Shown here piece after piece: positions 56,585-64,000 of a DNA stretch of 64,000 nucleotides. The DNA is taken from assembly GCF_011300685.1 (NCBI RefSeq), contig NZ_CP049864.1, positions 736,885 through 800,884 of the forward strand. The letters run 5' to 3'. The notes under the pieces are model-generated. The model saw only the letters and a list, made by a program, of their open reading frames with translations, was not told the DNA's origin and searched no databases. The DNA comes from Lysobacter sp. HDW10. Its GTDB lineage: Bacteria; Pseudomonadota; Gammaproteobacteria; Xanthomonadales; Xanthomonadaceae. Made by a program: the position numbers and the translations under genes. Every line of letters starts with the position of its first letter. Position 1 is the stretch's first letter.

Positions 56585-58483
56585 GTGTCAAAGACTTTGC
56601 CAGTTCGTACCGCGCTTGCTTTAGCCTGCGCATTCGCCATTCAAGGCGTCGCTGCACAAACCATTCCTGTGAAAGATGAGGCCTATCCGGCCGGTCCGAT
56701 TCAGGTCAATGTCGATGCGACCAATTTGCAACAGCGGATCATGCGCATCTCGCAAGATATTCCGGTGCAGCCCGGCAAATTGACCTTGCTTTATCCGGCA
56801 TGGCTGCCGGGCAATCACTCGCCGCGTGGTCCGATCGACAAGATCGCAGGCATCAAGTTCACCGCCAACGGCAAGCCCTTGGTGTGGAAGCGCGATCCGC
56901 TGGACGTGTTTGCGTTCAACTTGGATGTGCCGGCAGGTGTGAGCAACATCAAAGCGGAATTCCAATACATGACCCCGACCGATTCCGGTCAAGGTCGTGT
57001 GGTCATGACACCGAGCATGCTCAATCTGCAATGGAACGCCGTGCTGTTGTATCCGGCGGGCTATGCGCAATCGAAGATCCTATTCAACCCGTCCGTGAAA
57101 TATCCGAGCGGCTGGGGCGCAGGCACCGCGCTCGACGTTGCGTCGAAGCAAGGCGATACGGTCATCTACAAGCAAGTGCCGCTGGAAGTGCTCGCCGATT
57201 CGCCGGTCTATGCCGGTCGCCACTACAAACAAATTCTGTTGTCAGAACCGGGTCAAAAGCCGGTGCGCTTGAACGTGGTGGCAGACGAAGCCAAGTACCT
57301 CGAAACCAAGCCTGAGCATATCGAACAACACAAAGAACTCTTGCGCCAAGCAAAGAAGCTGTATGCCTCTGAGCATTACGATCACTACGACTTCTTGCTC
57401 TCGCTGTCGACGCAAATGGCCGGCAACGGTCTTGAGCACCAACGTTCAAGCGAGAACGGTCAAGAACTCGGTTACTTCAAAGACTGGGACAAGAAAACCG
57501 GGAGCGATGATTTGCTCCCCCACGAAATGACGCACTCCTGGAACGGTAAGTACCGCCGTCCGGACGGCCAAATGGTCGGCAACTTCAACACGCCGTTGGA
57601 TGACGGTTTGTTGTGGGTCTATGAAGGCCAAACCCAATACTGGGGCAACGTCCTTGCCGCACGCTCAGGTTTGCGTCCGATGGAACGCTCGCGTGACACC
57701 TTGGCATCGGTCGTTGCGTATTACACCGATGGTGCGACCGGTCTCGGTTGGCGCAACGTGCAAGACACCACCTACGATCCGGTCATCGCCTCGCGTCGTC
57801 CGAAGCCGTACCGCAACTATCAATTGAGCGAAGACTATTACAGCGCCGGCCAATTGATTTGGTTGGGCGCCGATGCATTGATTCGTGAAAAGACCGGCAA
57901 TAAGAAATCGCTGGATACCTTCGCCGCGGCCTTCTTCGGCAAGAATGATGGTCAATGGGAAACCCCATTGGGCTACAACTTCGATGAAGTCGTTTCGACC
58001 TTGAACAGCATCGTGCCGATGGATTGGGGTACCTGGTTGAAAGACCGTTTGGAAGGTCGCGTGTCGTTCGCCAACACGATCGAAGATACGGGTTGGAAAT
58101 TGGTCTACAAAGAAACGCCGACCGATGCAGCCAAGGCTAGCGCGCGTGAATCCGGCCGTGGCGACTTCGTCTATTCATTGGGCATCACGACCGATCGCGC
58201 CGGCAAAATCGGCGATACCCGTTGGGACAGCCCGGCCTTCAATGCCGGTATTGGCACGGGCATGACGGTCGTCGCCGTGAACGATGTCGAATACACCGCT
58301 GACGTGTTGAATGATGCCATCACCGCTGCCAAGACCAGCAAAACGCCAATCCGTTTGACGGTGAAGGACTTCAATCGCTTCCGCACGATCGATGTGCCGT
58401 ATTACGGCGGCAAGCGCTATCCGCACCTCGAACAAATCAAGGGCAAAACCGACTACCTGACGCCGATCTTCAGCAAGAAGTAA
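56585..58483 (+). CDS. M61-family metallopeptidase with PDZ domain
   Basis: 632 residues from GTG 56585, preceded by a GGGG-rich site. Signal peptide (cleavage near VAAQ, about 25). Peptidase M61 N-terminal beta domain, then the zinc motif HEMTH (313-317) with third ligand Glu347 in WVYEGQTQYWG, and a C-terminal PDZ domain (about 515-600). Family members are periplasmic glycyl aminopeptidases. A longer frame upstream overlaps the MFS gene and is not coding. Confidence 0.9.
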   Translation: MSKTLPVRTALALACAFAIQGVAAQTIPVKDEAYPAGPIQVNVDATNLQQRIMRISQDIPVQPGKLTLLYPAWLPGNHSPRGPIDKIAGIKFTANGKPLVWKRDPLDVFAFNLDVPAGVSNIKAEFQYMTPTDSGQGRVVMTPSMLNLQWNAVLLYPAGYAQSKILFNPSVKYPSGWGAGTALDVASKQGDTVIYKQVPLEVLADSPVYAGRHYKQILLSEPGQKPVRLNVVADEAKYLETKPEHIEQHKELLRQAKKLYASEHYDHYDFLLSLSTQMAGNGLEHQRSSENGQELGYFKDWDKKTGSDDLLPHEMTHSWNGKYRRPDGQMVGNFNTPLDDGLLWVYEGQTQYWGNVLAARSGLRPMERSRDTLASVVAYYTDGATGLGWRNVQDTTYDPVIASRRPKPYRNYQLSEDYYSAGQLIWLGADALIREKTGNKKSLDTFAAAFFGKNDGQWETPLGYNFDEVVSTLNSIVPMDWGTWLKDRLEGRVSFANTIEDTGWKLVYKETPTDAAKASARESGRGDFVYSLGITTDRAGKIGDTRWDSPAFNAGIGTGMTVVAVNDVEYTADVLNDAITAAKTSKTPIRLTVKDFNRFRTIDVPYYGGKRYPHLEQIKGKTDYLTPIFSKK

Positions 58484-58560
58484 GCGTTCGCTTTCCACCG
58501 CACCCCGTTCACGCGTATTCGGGTAACCTGCGCGTACTGAATACGGGGTGGTGGTGAGAA

Positions 58561-59499
58561 ATGCGTGGGGTACTAGTCATTGCAATTGCGCTGGCCTTGG
58601 TCGGCTCGGCGCACGCGCAAACAACATCGAAGAAAACAACGGCCAAACCAAGCGTGGGCAAGACGTCGTCTGCGCCCAAGGCCAAGCTGTTGACGCTAGA
58701 TCCCGATGTCATCAAACCCAACACCTTCTCTTGGGCGCCTGACCTGTCGCCTACGGGCCCCGTTGTGATTGTCGTGAGCTTGAACGAACAGCGCATGCAC
58801 GTGTATCGCAATGGCATTCGTATTGCGGTGTCTACGGTCAGCTCGGGGATTGCCGGGCGCGATACGCCTTCCGGTAGCTACGAGATTCTGCAAAAGAAGA
58901 CGATGCACCACTCCAATCTCTACAGCAACGCGCCCATGCCCTTCATGCAGCGCCTGACTTGGGATGGGATTGCCTTGCACGCGGGGTACAACCCGGGACA
59001 CGCGGCCTCACACGGCTGCGTGCGCATGCCGAAAGCCTTCTCTGAGAAGTTGTATGGCATCACCAAGATCGGCACCCGCGTGATCATCACTGACGACCTC
59101 ACGGCGTCAATTGAGAACTTGATCCACCCGGGCGATGTGGCGCCGATCGACGCCATCACCGGCGTTCCGGTGCCGGAAGCTGACAGCGGCACATGGCCTG
59201 TCGTGAGCAAGAAGAAGGCAGGCACGGACACGGCAACCAAACCGAAAGACGTGACGACGCCAGCAGCGCCGACGGCTGTGGAAAACGTGAATGCACCGGT
59301 TCGCGCAAATGCGGCCGAAACGCCTTCACAAGCTGAAACTCCGGCTGAATCGACGCCCGTGCTGCCGAAGGCGGAAGATCCGGCGTTGGTGCCACACACG
59401 GTACCGGTCACGCCGGCACCGCAGACCCCCGAAAAACCAGAGAAATCGAAGGATTCGGTGCCCGTCGACGTGGCTGAGCCCCCAGCACGGGAAGGCTAA
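58561..59499 (+). CDS. L,D-transpeptidase, YkuD domain
   Basis: 312 residues. Signal peptide to about residue 20 (AHAQ). YkuD domain (about 60-185) with catalytic His in LHAGYNPGHAASHGCVRMP and catalytic Cys in HGCVRMP; a long Pro/Ala/Thr-rich tail follows (about 200-312). It crosslinks peptidoglycan or attaches proteins in the periplasm. Ribosome-binding site ggtgag. Confidence 0.92.
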   Translation: MRGVLVIAIALALVGSAHAQTTSKKTTAKPSVGKTSSAPKAKLLTLDPDVIKPNTFSWAPDLSPTGPVVIVVSLNEQRMHVYRNGIRIAVSTVSSGIAGRDTPSGSYEILQKKTMHHSNLYSNAPMPFMQRLTWDGIALHAGYNPGHAASHGCVRMPKAFSEKLYGITKIGTRVIITDDLTASIENLIHPGDVAPIDAITGVPVPEADSGTWPVVSKKKAGTDTATKPKDVTTPAAPTAVENVNAPVRANAAETPSQAETPAESTPVLPKAEDPALVPHTVPVTPAPQTPEKPEKSKDSVPVDVAEPPAREG

Positions 59500-59595
59500 G
59501 CGCAGGATTTTGTTGGGGAAAGTGAATGCGTGGCGCCCCAAAAGATAGGCGCCCATTCATACAAATCAAGAAGTTGTGCGTGTATCTTCACACGC

Positions 59596-60414
59596 ATGAA
59601 AAGACTTCACGCCCTCTTCATCTGTCTGACCGCGTCCACCTTGTTCGGTTGTTCCACGGCCCCTAAGACGGCCCCGGAACCGAGCGCTCGGGTCATTCAT
59701 TCCCCCATTCGCCCGACCCTGCAAACCCTCACGCCGCAACAACGTGAGCTTGCCCAGCTGCAAGCTTTGGCACCGACGGCGGATCCGGGTGTCTTGGCTT
59801 TGGCCTTGGAAGCGCGTAGCTGCGCGGTCTTGAACGGCGACGTGCCGGACTCGAGCCGACTGGCCGTGATCGACTATTCACGCCCGTCGACTGAAAAGCG
59901 TCTTTGGGTCTTCGATCTCGACAACAACACCTTGTTGTTTAACGAATACGTGGCTCATGGCCAAGGCAGTGGCATGAACTACGCCACGTCTTTCGGAAAC
60001 ACCGAGAACAGCCACAAGACCAGCATCGGTTTGTTCTTGACCGCGGAAACCTACCAAGGCGGCAACGGCTACTCCATGCGCATGGACGGATTGGATCGCG
60101 GCTTCAATGACAATGCGCGTCAGCGCGCGATCGTCATGCACGGCGCCGATTACGTCAATCCAAACATGATTGCCAAACAAGGTCGCATCGGTCGCAGCTA
60201 TGGCTGCCCGGCATTGGAACGCGCAGTCGCTGCAAAAGTGATCAACATTCTGAAAGACAAGCAGTTGGTATTCTCGTACGCAAACGACAACACTTGGCTG
60301 CATTCGTCCCGCTACTTCGGTTGCAATGGTCAAACCGTTGCACAAATCATGGCGAGCGCACGCGACAACAAGCAACGCTACGGCGGTGGTGCTGTGGCCG
60401 TGGCCGCGCCCTGA
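59596..60414 (+). CDS. murein L,D-transpeptidase catalytic-domain protein (YkuD_2), lipoprotein
   Basis: 272 residues. Lipobox LFGC. Catalytic-like region VMHGADYV followed by GRIGRSYGCPALE with Cys; this SxGCPA form is the second L,D-transpeptidase family, different from the previous gene. TATCTT at 59583-59588 precedes the ATG by seven bases without a ribosome-binding site. Its terminator follows. Confidence 0.88.
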   Translation: MKRLHALFICLTASTLFGCSTAPKTAPEPSARVIHSPIRPTLQTLTPQQRELAQLQALAPTADPGVLALALEARSCAVLNGDVPDSSRLAVIDYSRPSTEKRLWVFDLDNNTLLFNEYVAHGQGSGMNYATSFGNTENSHKTSIGLFLTAETYQGGNGYSMRMDGLDRGFNDNARQRAIVMHGADYVNPNMIAKQGRIGRSYGCPALERAVAAKVINILKDKQLVFSYANDNTWLHSSRYFGCNGQTVAQIMASARDNKQRYGGGAVAVAAP

Positions 60415-60443
60415 GGTTCGGCAACGCAGGTTAAACAGCAAAG

Positions 60444-60465
60444 GCCCCGCAGCAGCGGGGCTTTT
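60444..60465 (+). terminator. terminator after second L,D-transpeptidase
   Basis: GCCCCGC-AGCA-GCGGGGC stem-loop followed by TTTTC TTTT. Confidence 0.9.
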
Positions 60466-60557
60466 CTTTTGTGACGCAACCTTGCACAGCTTTGTGTGAC
60501 TATCAACGCGTGCGCACCTGTACGCACGTTGCATTCAACTATGAAGGACGATCGACG

Positions 60558-60788
60558 ATGAAAGTATTGCTGAGCCTACTCGCTTGGTGCGTGTTGTTTG
60601 TCTTGTGCTGGCCGCTCGCGTTGTTGGCGATAGTGCTCTGGCCGATCGTTTGGTTGTTGTCTTTGCCGTTCCGTCTAGTCGGCATCACGCTGTCTGCAGT
60701 CTTCGCTTTCTTGACTGCCTTAATGATGTTGCCGGCGCGCATGTTGGGTGGTCGCGCTTCGCGCAACACGACACCTCAAGTGATCTGA
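60558..60788 (+). CDS. small hydrophobic membrane protein
   Basis: 76 residues, two or three hydrophobic segments from residue 3 to 65 and a short basic tail. No family recognised. It is 23 bases ahead of the iron-permease-like gene. Confidence 0.6.
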   Translation: MKVLLSLLAWCVLFVLCWPLALLAIVLWPIVWLLSLPFRLVGITLSAVFAFLTALMMLPARMLGGRASRNTTPQVI

Positions 60789-60811
60789 CATTACAAGCGA
60801 AGAGGTGAGGT

Positions 60812-61222
60812 ATGAAGCACGCATCTGCCTATTCCCGTTTCGCGCAAGCCGCCTCGCGCTTCTGCGGGCGGCCGAAGGTTTTCGTATTTGCAGTGCTCTT
60901 GATCGTGGTTTGGTTGGTGACAGGGCCTATCTTCAATTACAGCGATACCTGGCAGCTGATCATCAACACCGCCACAACCATTGTGACCTTCTTGATGGTG
61001 TTCTTGATTCAGAACACGCAGAACCGTGACACTGAAGCCATCCAAATCAAACTCGATGAATTGATTCGTGCAACGCAAGGTGCACACAACGCACTGTTGG
61101 ATTTAGAAGACCTTGAAGACCAGCGCTTGGATGAGTTCCGCAGCAAGTATCGGCTGTTGGCTGCGACGGCGCGTTCGGCGCTTGAGAATGGCGACCAAGA
61201 TACCGACACGCCGGATCCATGA
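60812..61222 (+). CDS. low-affinity iron permease family protein
   Basis: 136 residues. Two helices (about 25-45 and 52-68) with VTGPIFNYSDTWQLIINTATTIVTFLMVFLIQNTQNRDTEAIQIKLDELIRA, the family hallmark, then a soluble helical tail. Ribosome-binding site agaggtgagg. Confidence 0.93.
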   Translation: MKHASAYSRFAQAASRFCGRPKVFVFAVLLIVVWLVTGPIFNYSDTWQLIINTATTIVTFLMVFLIQNTQNRDTEAIQIKLDELIRATQGAHNALLDLEDLEDQRLDEFRSKYRLLAATARSALENGDQDTDTPDP

Positions 61223-61233
61223 GCATCGATGTT

Positions 61234-62034
61234 TCATCGCGTCGTGGAAACAGGATAACTGCGTGACACGGGCACACTCAGCAGATATTTGTCTCGGTAG
61301 TTGCCTTGGTACAGGTCTTCTTGTTTCATGACGGTTCGCGTTTGCTTATCAATCCAGAATCGCTGCACATTGCCTTGCCCTGGCGCACCACTTTCGGTTT
61401 CGACCAGCCAGCACACATGCTTCTCGCCCATCGCGTCCTCAATCACGCTTTCGCCTTTGACGACGTAGTCCACGTGCAATGCATCGGGCATTCCGACGTC
61501 GAATAGCCGAATGCGCAGCGTGCCGCCGCGCTCAAATGGCAAAAGCGGCAGCAGCACCAAATCGGAATGCCAGTTCAGCCACCAAGCGCGCGACGCGGCT
61601 GCAACGCCCGCATACATTTTCTGCACCTCTTCTCGAGACGCGGGGCCCGCGACTTCGAGACCCTGACCGATCAGTTCGATATCGTAGGTGCCGCGCGCGT
61701 TGCGCCAGTGGCTCTTTTGCGAAAGCGTCGATAGATCATCGGCGGCGTGCACCGTGTGTGCGGTATGCGACGTGCCGCGCTCGTCCCGCCAAGCTTGTTC
61801 GATGACCCATGCCTGTTTGCCCTCAATGCGCTGGCTTGAGAGTGTCACGGTTGCCAAGTTGGCCAACTGAACGTCGTCCTTTGCGGGTGCGCTGTTGTAA
61901 ACAAGGTAGCTGTACGTCTTAGGTCTCAAGGCTTCCACGTGCAAGTCGCGTGGCCCTATCTCTGCAACTTGAGCGTGTGCGTTTGCGCACAGCAAGGCAA
62001 ATGACACAATCAATCCGCGTCTGAAGTACGTCAT
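61234..62034 (-). CDS. exported hypothetical protein (DUF3108-like)
   Basis: 266 residues. Signal peptide to about residue 22 (AHAQ). The rest is a beta-rich domain with VEALRPKTYSYLVYNSAPAK and RFWIDKQTRTVMKQEDLYQ; the latter resembles DUF3108/LolA-like lipocalin strands. Start at 62034 has AGGAAA ahead. 61 bases downstream of the PD40 gene in the same direction. Confidence 0.6.
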   Translation of the reverse strand: MTYFRRGLIVSFALLCANAHAQVAEIGPRDLHVEALRPKTYSYLVYNSAPAKDDVQLANLATVTLSSQRIEGKQAWVIEQAWRDERGTSHTAHTVHAADDLSTLSQKSHWRNARGTYDIELIGQGLEVAGPASREEVQKMYAGVAAASRAWWLNWHSDLVLLPLLPFERGGTLRIRLFDVGMPDALHVDYVVKGESVIEDAMGEKHVCWLVETESGAPGQGNVQRFWIDKQTRTVMKQEDLYQGNYRDKYLLSVPVSRSYPVSTTR

Positions 62035-62095
62035 GTCGAATGGTTTCCTGGGCATTGTGTTGAAATTTCAAGGTGTCCGGCGCTTGCTCTTCGAT

Positions 62096-63064
62096 TCATC
62101 GATAGGCGTCGACCGACCACGGTATGGAATACAGATCGCCTTGCCCGTTGCGGGGTCCACGCAAGTACGCCTCAAGCGCATCGGTTGAAAGCGGTGCGTC
62201 AGGCAAGGGTTGCCATTGCGTATCGCGTTCGGCGAAATAGAGCGTGCCTCGGGTGTCGACAAAGGGCGTGAACACACCGCTGGCACCTTGTCGGTTCAGG
62301 CGCGGACCGATGTTTTTCGGCATCGTCCATCCGCTTGCAGATCTAAAGCTGATGTAAAGGTCATTCGCTGCGAAGCCGCCGGGTCTGTTGGAGAGAAACA
62401 ACAGATAAGACTCGTCGGGCGCAATCCAATGATTGGATTCGTCGAATTCTGAATTGATGGGCGCCGAAAGTGGTTCAGGCGCGTCGTAGCCGGTGCGTGT
62501 CGGCTTCGCACGCATCAAGTCGCGTTGTCCGAGCACGCCCGCGCGGTCGGAAGTCGCGAAATAAAGCGTCCCGTCAACCGTGATTGAACTGTTTGTTTCT
62601 GAGCCCGTGCTGTTGACGGCATCGCCGAGGTGTCGTGGTGATCCCCATGTGCCATCGCTTTGTCGGTCTACCCGCCAAAGGTCGAAATCCGTTTTTCGCG
62701 CCCCGTTCGGATCGACAGGACGGTTGGAAGCAAAGATGAGGTATCGACCATCCGGGCTGAATGCAGGATCGATGTCGCGGTATTGCCCGGAGAAAGACGC
62801 AACACGTGGTGACCGCCATTGACCGTCGCGTCCGCGCGTCGCTTCCATGATCACTTGAATGGAATAACCGCGATCAGCCTTGTTGAACAAGATCATGTTC
62901 GAATCCGGCGAAAGGGTCAGACCCCATTCGTCATCACCGGTCGAAATCACGCCCGGCGCGATCAAGCGCTTATCTTCGTTCAGAACGGTTTGCGCGGTCA
63001 CCGAGGGTATTGCGCATGCAATAAGCATAGCCAAGGCGATGCGGTGTGAGGAAAGTAGCGTCAT
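62096..63064 (-). CDS. exported TolB-like beta-propeller (PD40) protein
   Basis: 322 residues. Signal peptide (cleavage near SVTAQ). Repeated PD40 strands such as DPAFSPDGRYLIFASNRP, LTLSPDSNMILFNK and WIAPDESYLLFLSNRPGG form a propeller. In-frame ATG at 63100 is an alternative start. It diverges from the ECF sigma gene and shares its upstream region. Confidence 0.85.
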   Translation of the reverse strand: MTLLSSHRIALAMLIACAIPSVTAQTVLNEDKRLIAPGVISTGDDEWGLTLSPDSNMILFNKADRGYSIQVIMEATRGRDGQWRSPRVASFSGQYRDIDPAFSPDGRYLIFASNRPVDPNGARKTDFDLWRVDRQSDGTWGSPRHLGDAVNSTGSETNSSITVDGTLYFATSDRAGVLGQRDLMRAKPTRTGYDAPEPLSAPINSEFDESNHWIAPDESYLLFLSNRPGGFAANDLYISFRSASGWTMPKNIGPRLNRQGASGVFTPFVDTRGTLYFAERDTQWQPLPDAPLSTDALEAYLRGPRNGQGDLYSIPWSVDAYR

Positions 63065-63093
63065 ATCTTGGATACGCAGTGGCGCCGATTTGT

Positions 63094-63107
63094 CTGACAT
63101 TTGTCAG
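63094..63107. promoter_or_regulatory. palindrome between PD40 and sigma genes
   Basis: CTGACATTTGTCAG, a near-perfect 14-bp palindrome, lies in the divergent region and could be an operator. Confidence 0.4.
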
Positions 63108-63236
63108 TAAATCTGGCAAAAATGCGTATCTGCATTGCGCCACGCAAGGCTTTAAATCCAGTGCATTCGCCGTTTGACTCAGGTTTTCGGCCGCGGTTAT
63201 CCTGCAGCGTCCGAACTGCCATTGCGCCGCTGGGTC

Positions 63237-63794
63237 ATGAACGACGACGTCACACGCTTGTTGCAGTGTTGGAGTGAGGGAGACACAGCCGCGCTGGAGC
63301 GCGTCTTACCTCAGGTGTATGCCGAGCTGAGGCGCTTGGCGCGCATTCAATTGAGTCGACAGAGTGGACACGAAACACTGCAACCGACCGCGCTCGTGAA
63401 TGATGTCTTGTTGAAGATGATTGATCGACCCGCGCCGGTATCTGTCGATAGCCGCGCCCATCTATACAACATGGCGGCACGCATGATGCGCCAACTGCTC
63501 GTTGATCGCGCGCGCAGTGCCGGCGCGGAAAAGCACGGCGGTGGATGGCTTCGCGATGACTTTGCACGAGCGTTGGATCTACCTATTCCCGAACACACCC
63601 GGCTGCCCGAGTTGGATGTCGCGCTTGAAACCTTGACGAAGCTGGCGCCGAGAATGGCGCAAATTGTTGAGATGCGCTTCTTCATCGGTTTGAGCGTGAC
63701 CGAAGTCGCGTCGATTCTGAATTTGGATGATCGCACCGTCTATCGCGATTGGGCAGCTGCGCGGGCTTGGCTGAGAGATCACTTGTCGGAATGA
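63237..63794 (+). CDS. ECF sigma factor, TIGR02999 type
   Basis: 185 residues. Region 2 contains LRRLARIQLSRQ and the family-typical LQPTALVNDVLLKMID, and RAHLYNMAARMMRQLLVDRARSAGAEKHGG; region 4 has the helix-turn-helix ETLTKLAPRMAQIVEMRFFIGLSVTEVASILNLDDRTVYRDWAAARAWL. These sigma factors are normally encoded with a Ser/Thr kinase, as here. ATG 63237 matches family starts. Confidence 0.92.
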   Translation: MNDDVTRLLQCWSEGDTAALERVLPQVYAELRRLARIQLSRQSGHETLQPTALVNDVLLKMIDRPAPVSVDSRAHLYNMAARMMRQLLVDRARSAGAEKHGGGWLRDDFARALDLPIPEHTRLPELDVALETLTKLAPRMAQIVEMRFFIGLSVTEVASILNLDDRTVYRDWAAARAWLRDHLSE

Positions 63795-63863
63795 AACGAT
63801 CGCGGGCACTGTCGCACATGCGTCGCGCGCATCACGCTGTTCAACACCCTGGGGATTTGCGGA

Positions 63864-64000
63864 ATGACGCATGACGTTAACGATGAATTTGAGGCGCACG
63901 CATTGCACGCCTTGCGTGAAGTGCTTGAACTTGACGTTCGCGAACGTCAAACGCGTCTGCAAACCATGGACGCGCCGCTTCGCCGCAGGGTAGAAGTTCT
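63864..64000 (+). CDS. N-terminus of probable Ser/Thr protein kinase (cut by window)
   Basis: Open frame from ATG 63864 to the edge (45 complete codons), with ggggattt before it. The visible part (MTHDVNDEFEAHALHALREVLELD, then RQTRLQTMDAPLRRRVEVL) is helical and has the length and pattern of the segment before the kinase domain in TIGR02999-linked kinases. The kinase domain itself is outside the window, so the product is inferred from context. Confidence 0.5.
   Translation, partial: MTHDVNDEFEAHALHALREVLELDVRERQTRLQTMDAPLRRRVEV

Overview
The window reads as the replication-origin region of a gammaproteobacterial chromosome, most likely order Lysobacterales (Xanthomonadales). Three things support this: the divergent pair of clusters rpmH-rnpA-yidC-mnmE and dnaA-dnaN-recF-gyrB, the tonB-exbB-exbD1-exbD2 block with pdxJ close by, and the general gene content. 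The genus cannot be fixed from sequence alone. No tRNA, rRNA, CRISPR array, transposase or phage gene was seen, and gene density is high: every gene-free gap is shorter than 300 bases.

Layout. 1-2557 (-): acnD, running off the left edge. 2607-7003 (+): a tight five-gene unit (membrane protein, XRE regulator, S33 peptidase, NatA/NatB-type ABC exporter) behind two near-identical palindromic operators. 7061-11878 (-): a lipoprotein-like TonB protein, mnmE, yidC, rnpA and rpmH. 12056-18432 (+): dnaA, an oriC with DnaA boxes between dnaA and dnaN, dnaN, recF and gyrB, with three parS-like ParB sites within 1.1 kb. 18551-23252 (+): M48 protease, TPR protein, tonB, exbB, exbD1 and exbD2. 23280-29207: pdxJ and a membrane protein, cardiolipin synthase, a PA0069-type radical SAM protein, and an SLC13 permease with RCK-C domains.

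29271-36969 is the most distinctive part. A soluble histidine kinase and single-domain response regulator are followed by a strong sigma-54 promoter and a six-gene operon that looks like a divergent Fap functional-amyloid system. It has a FapB-like and a FapC-like three-repeat secreted protein (the latter ending in CxxC), a C39-peptidase FapD, a FapE-like protein and a FapF-like outer-membrane channel. A VpsR/FleQ-like sigma-54 activator lies convergent and directly adjacent. fapF is split by a one-base frameshift.

37064-53378 carries housekeeping and envelope genes: fbp, a NarL/DesK-type two-component pair, phhA, an outer-membrane barrel protein, an AIM24 protein, a rhomboid protease, rlmI, a VIT transporter, a TMEM175 channel, rmuC and a complete mlaFEDCBA lipid-transport operon. 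53543-64000 has folE, a DUF2239 protein, a TetA-like MFS pump, an M61 protease, two L,D-transpeptidases, small membrane proteins, and at the right edge a PD40 propeller protein divergent from an ECF sigma factor and the start of a probable Ser/Thr kinase.

An extra layer is visible: several genes (phhA, rlmI, rmuC, folE, the radical SAM gene, one L,D-transpeptidase) have a -10-like hexamer 6-7 bases before the ATG and no ribosome-binding site, which suggests leaderless transcripts.
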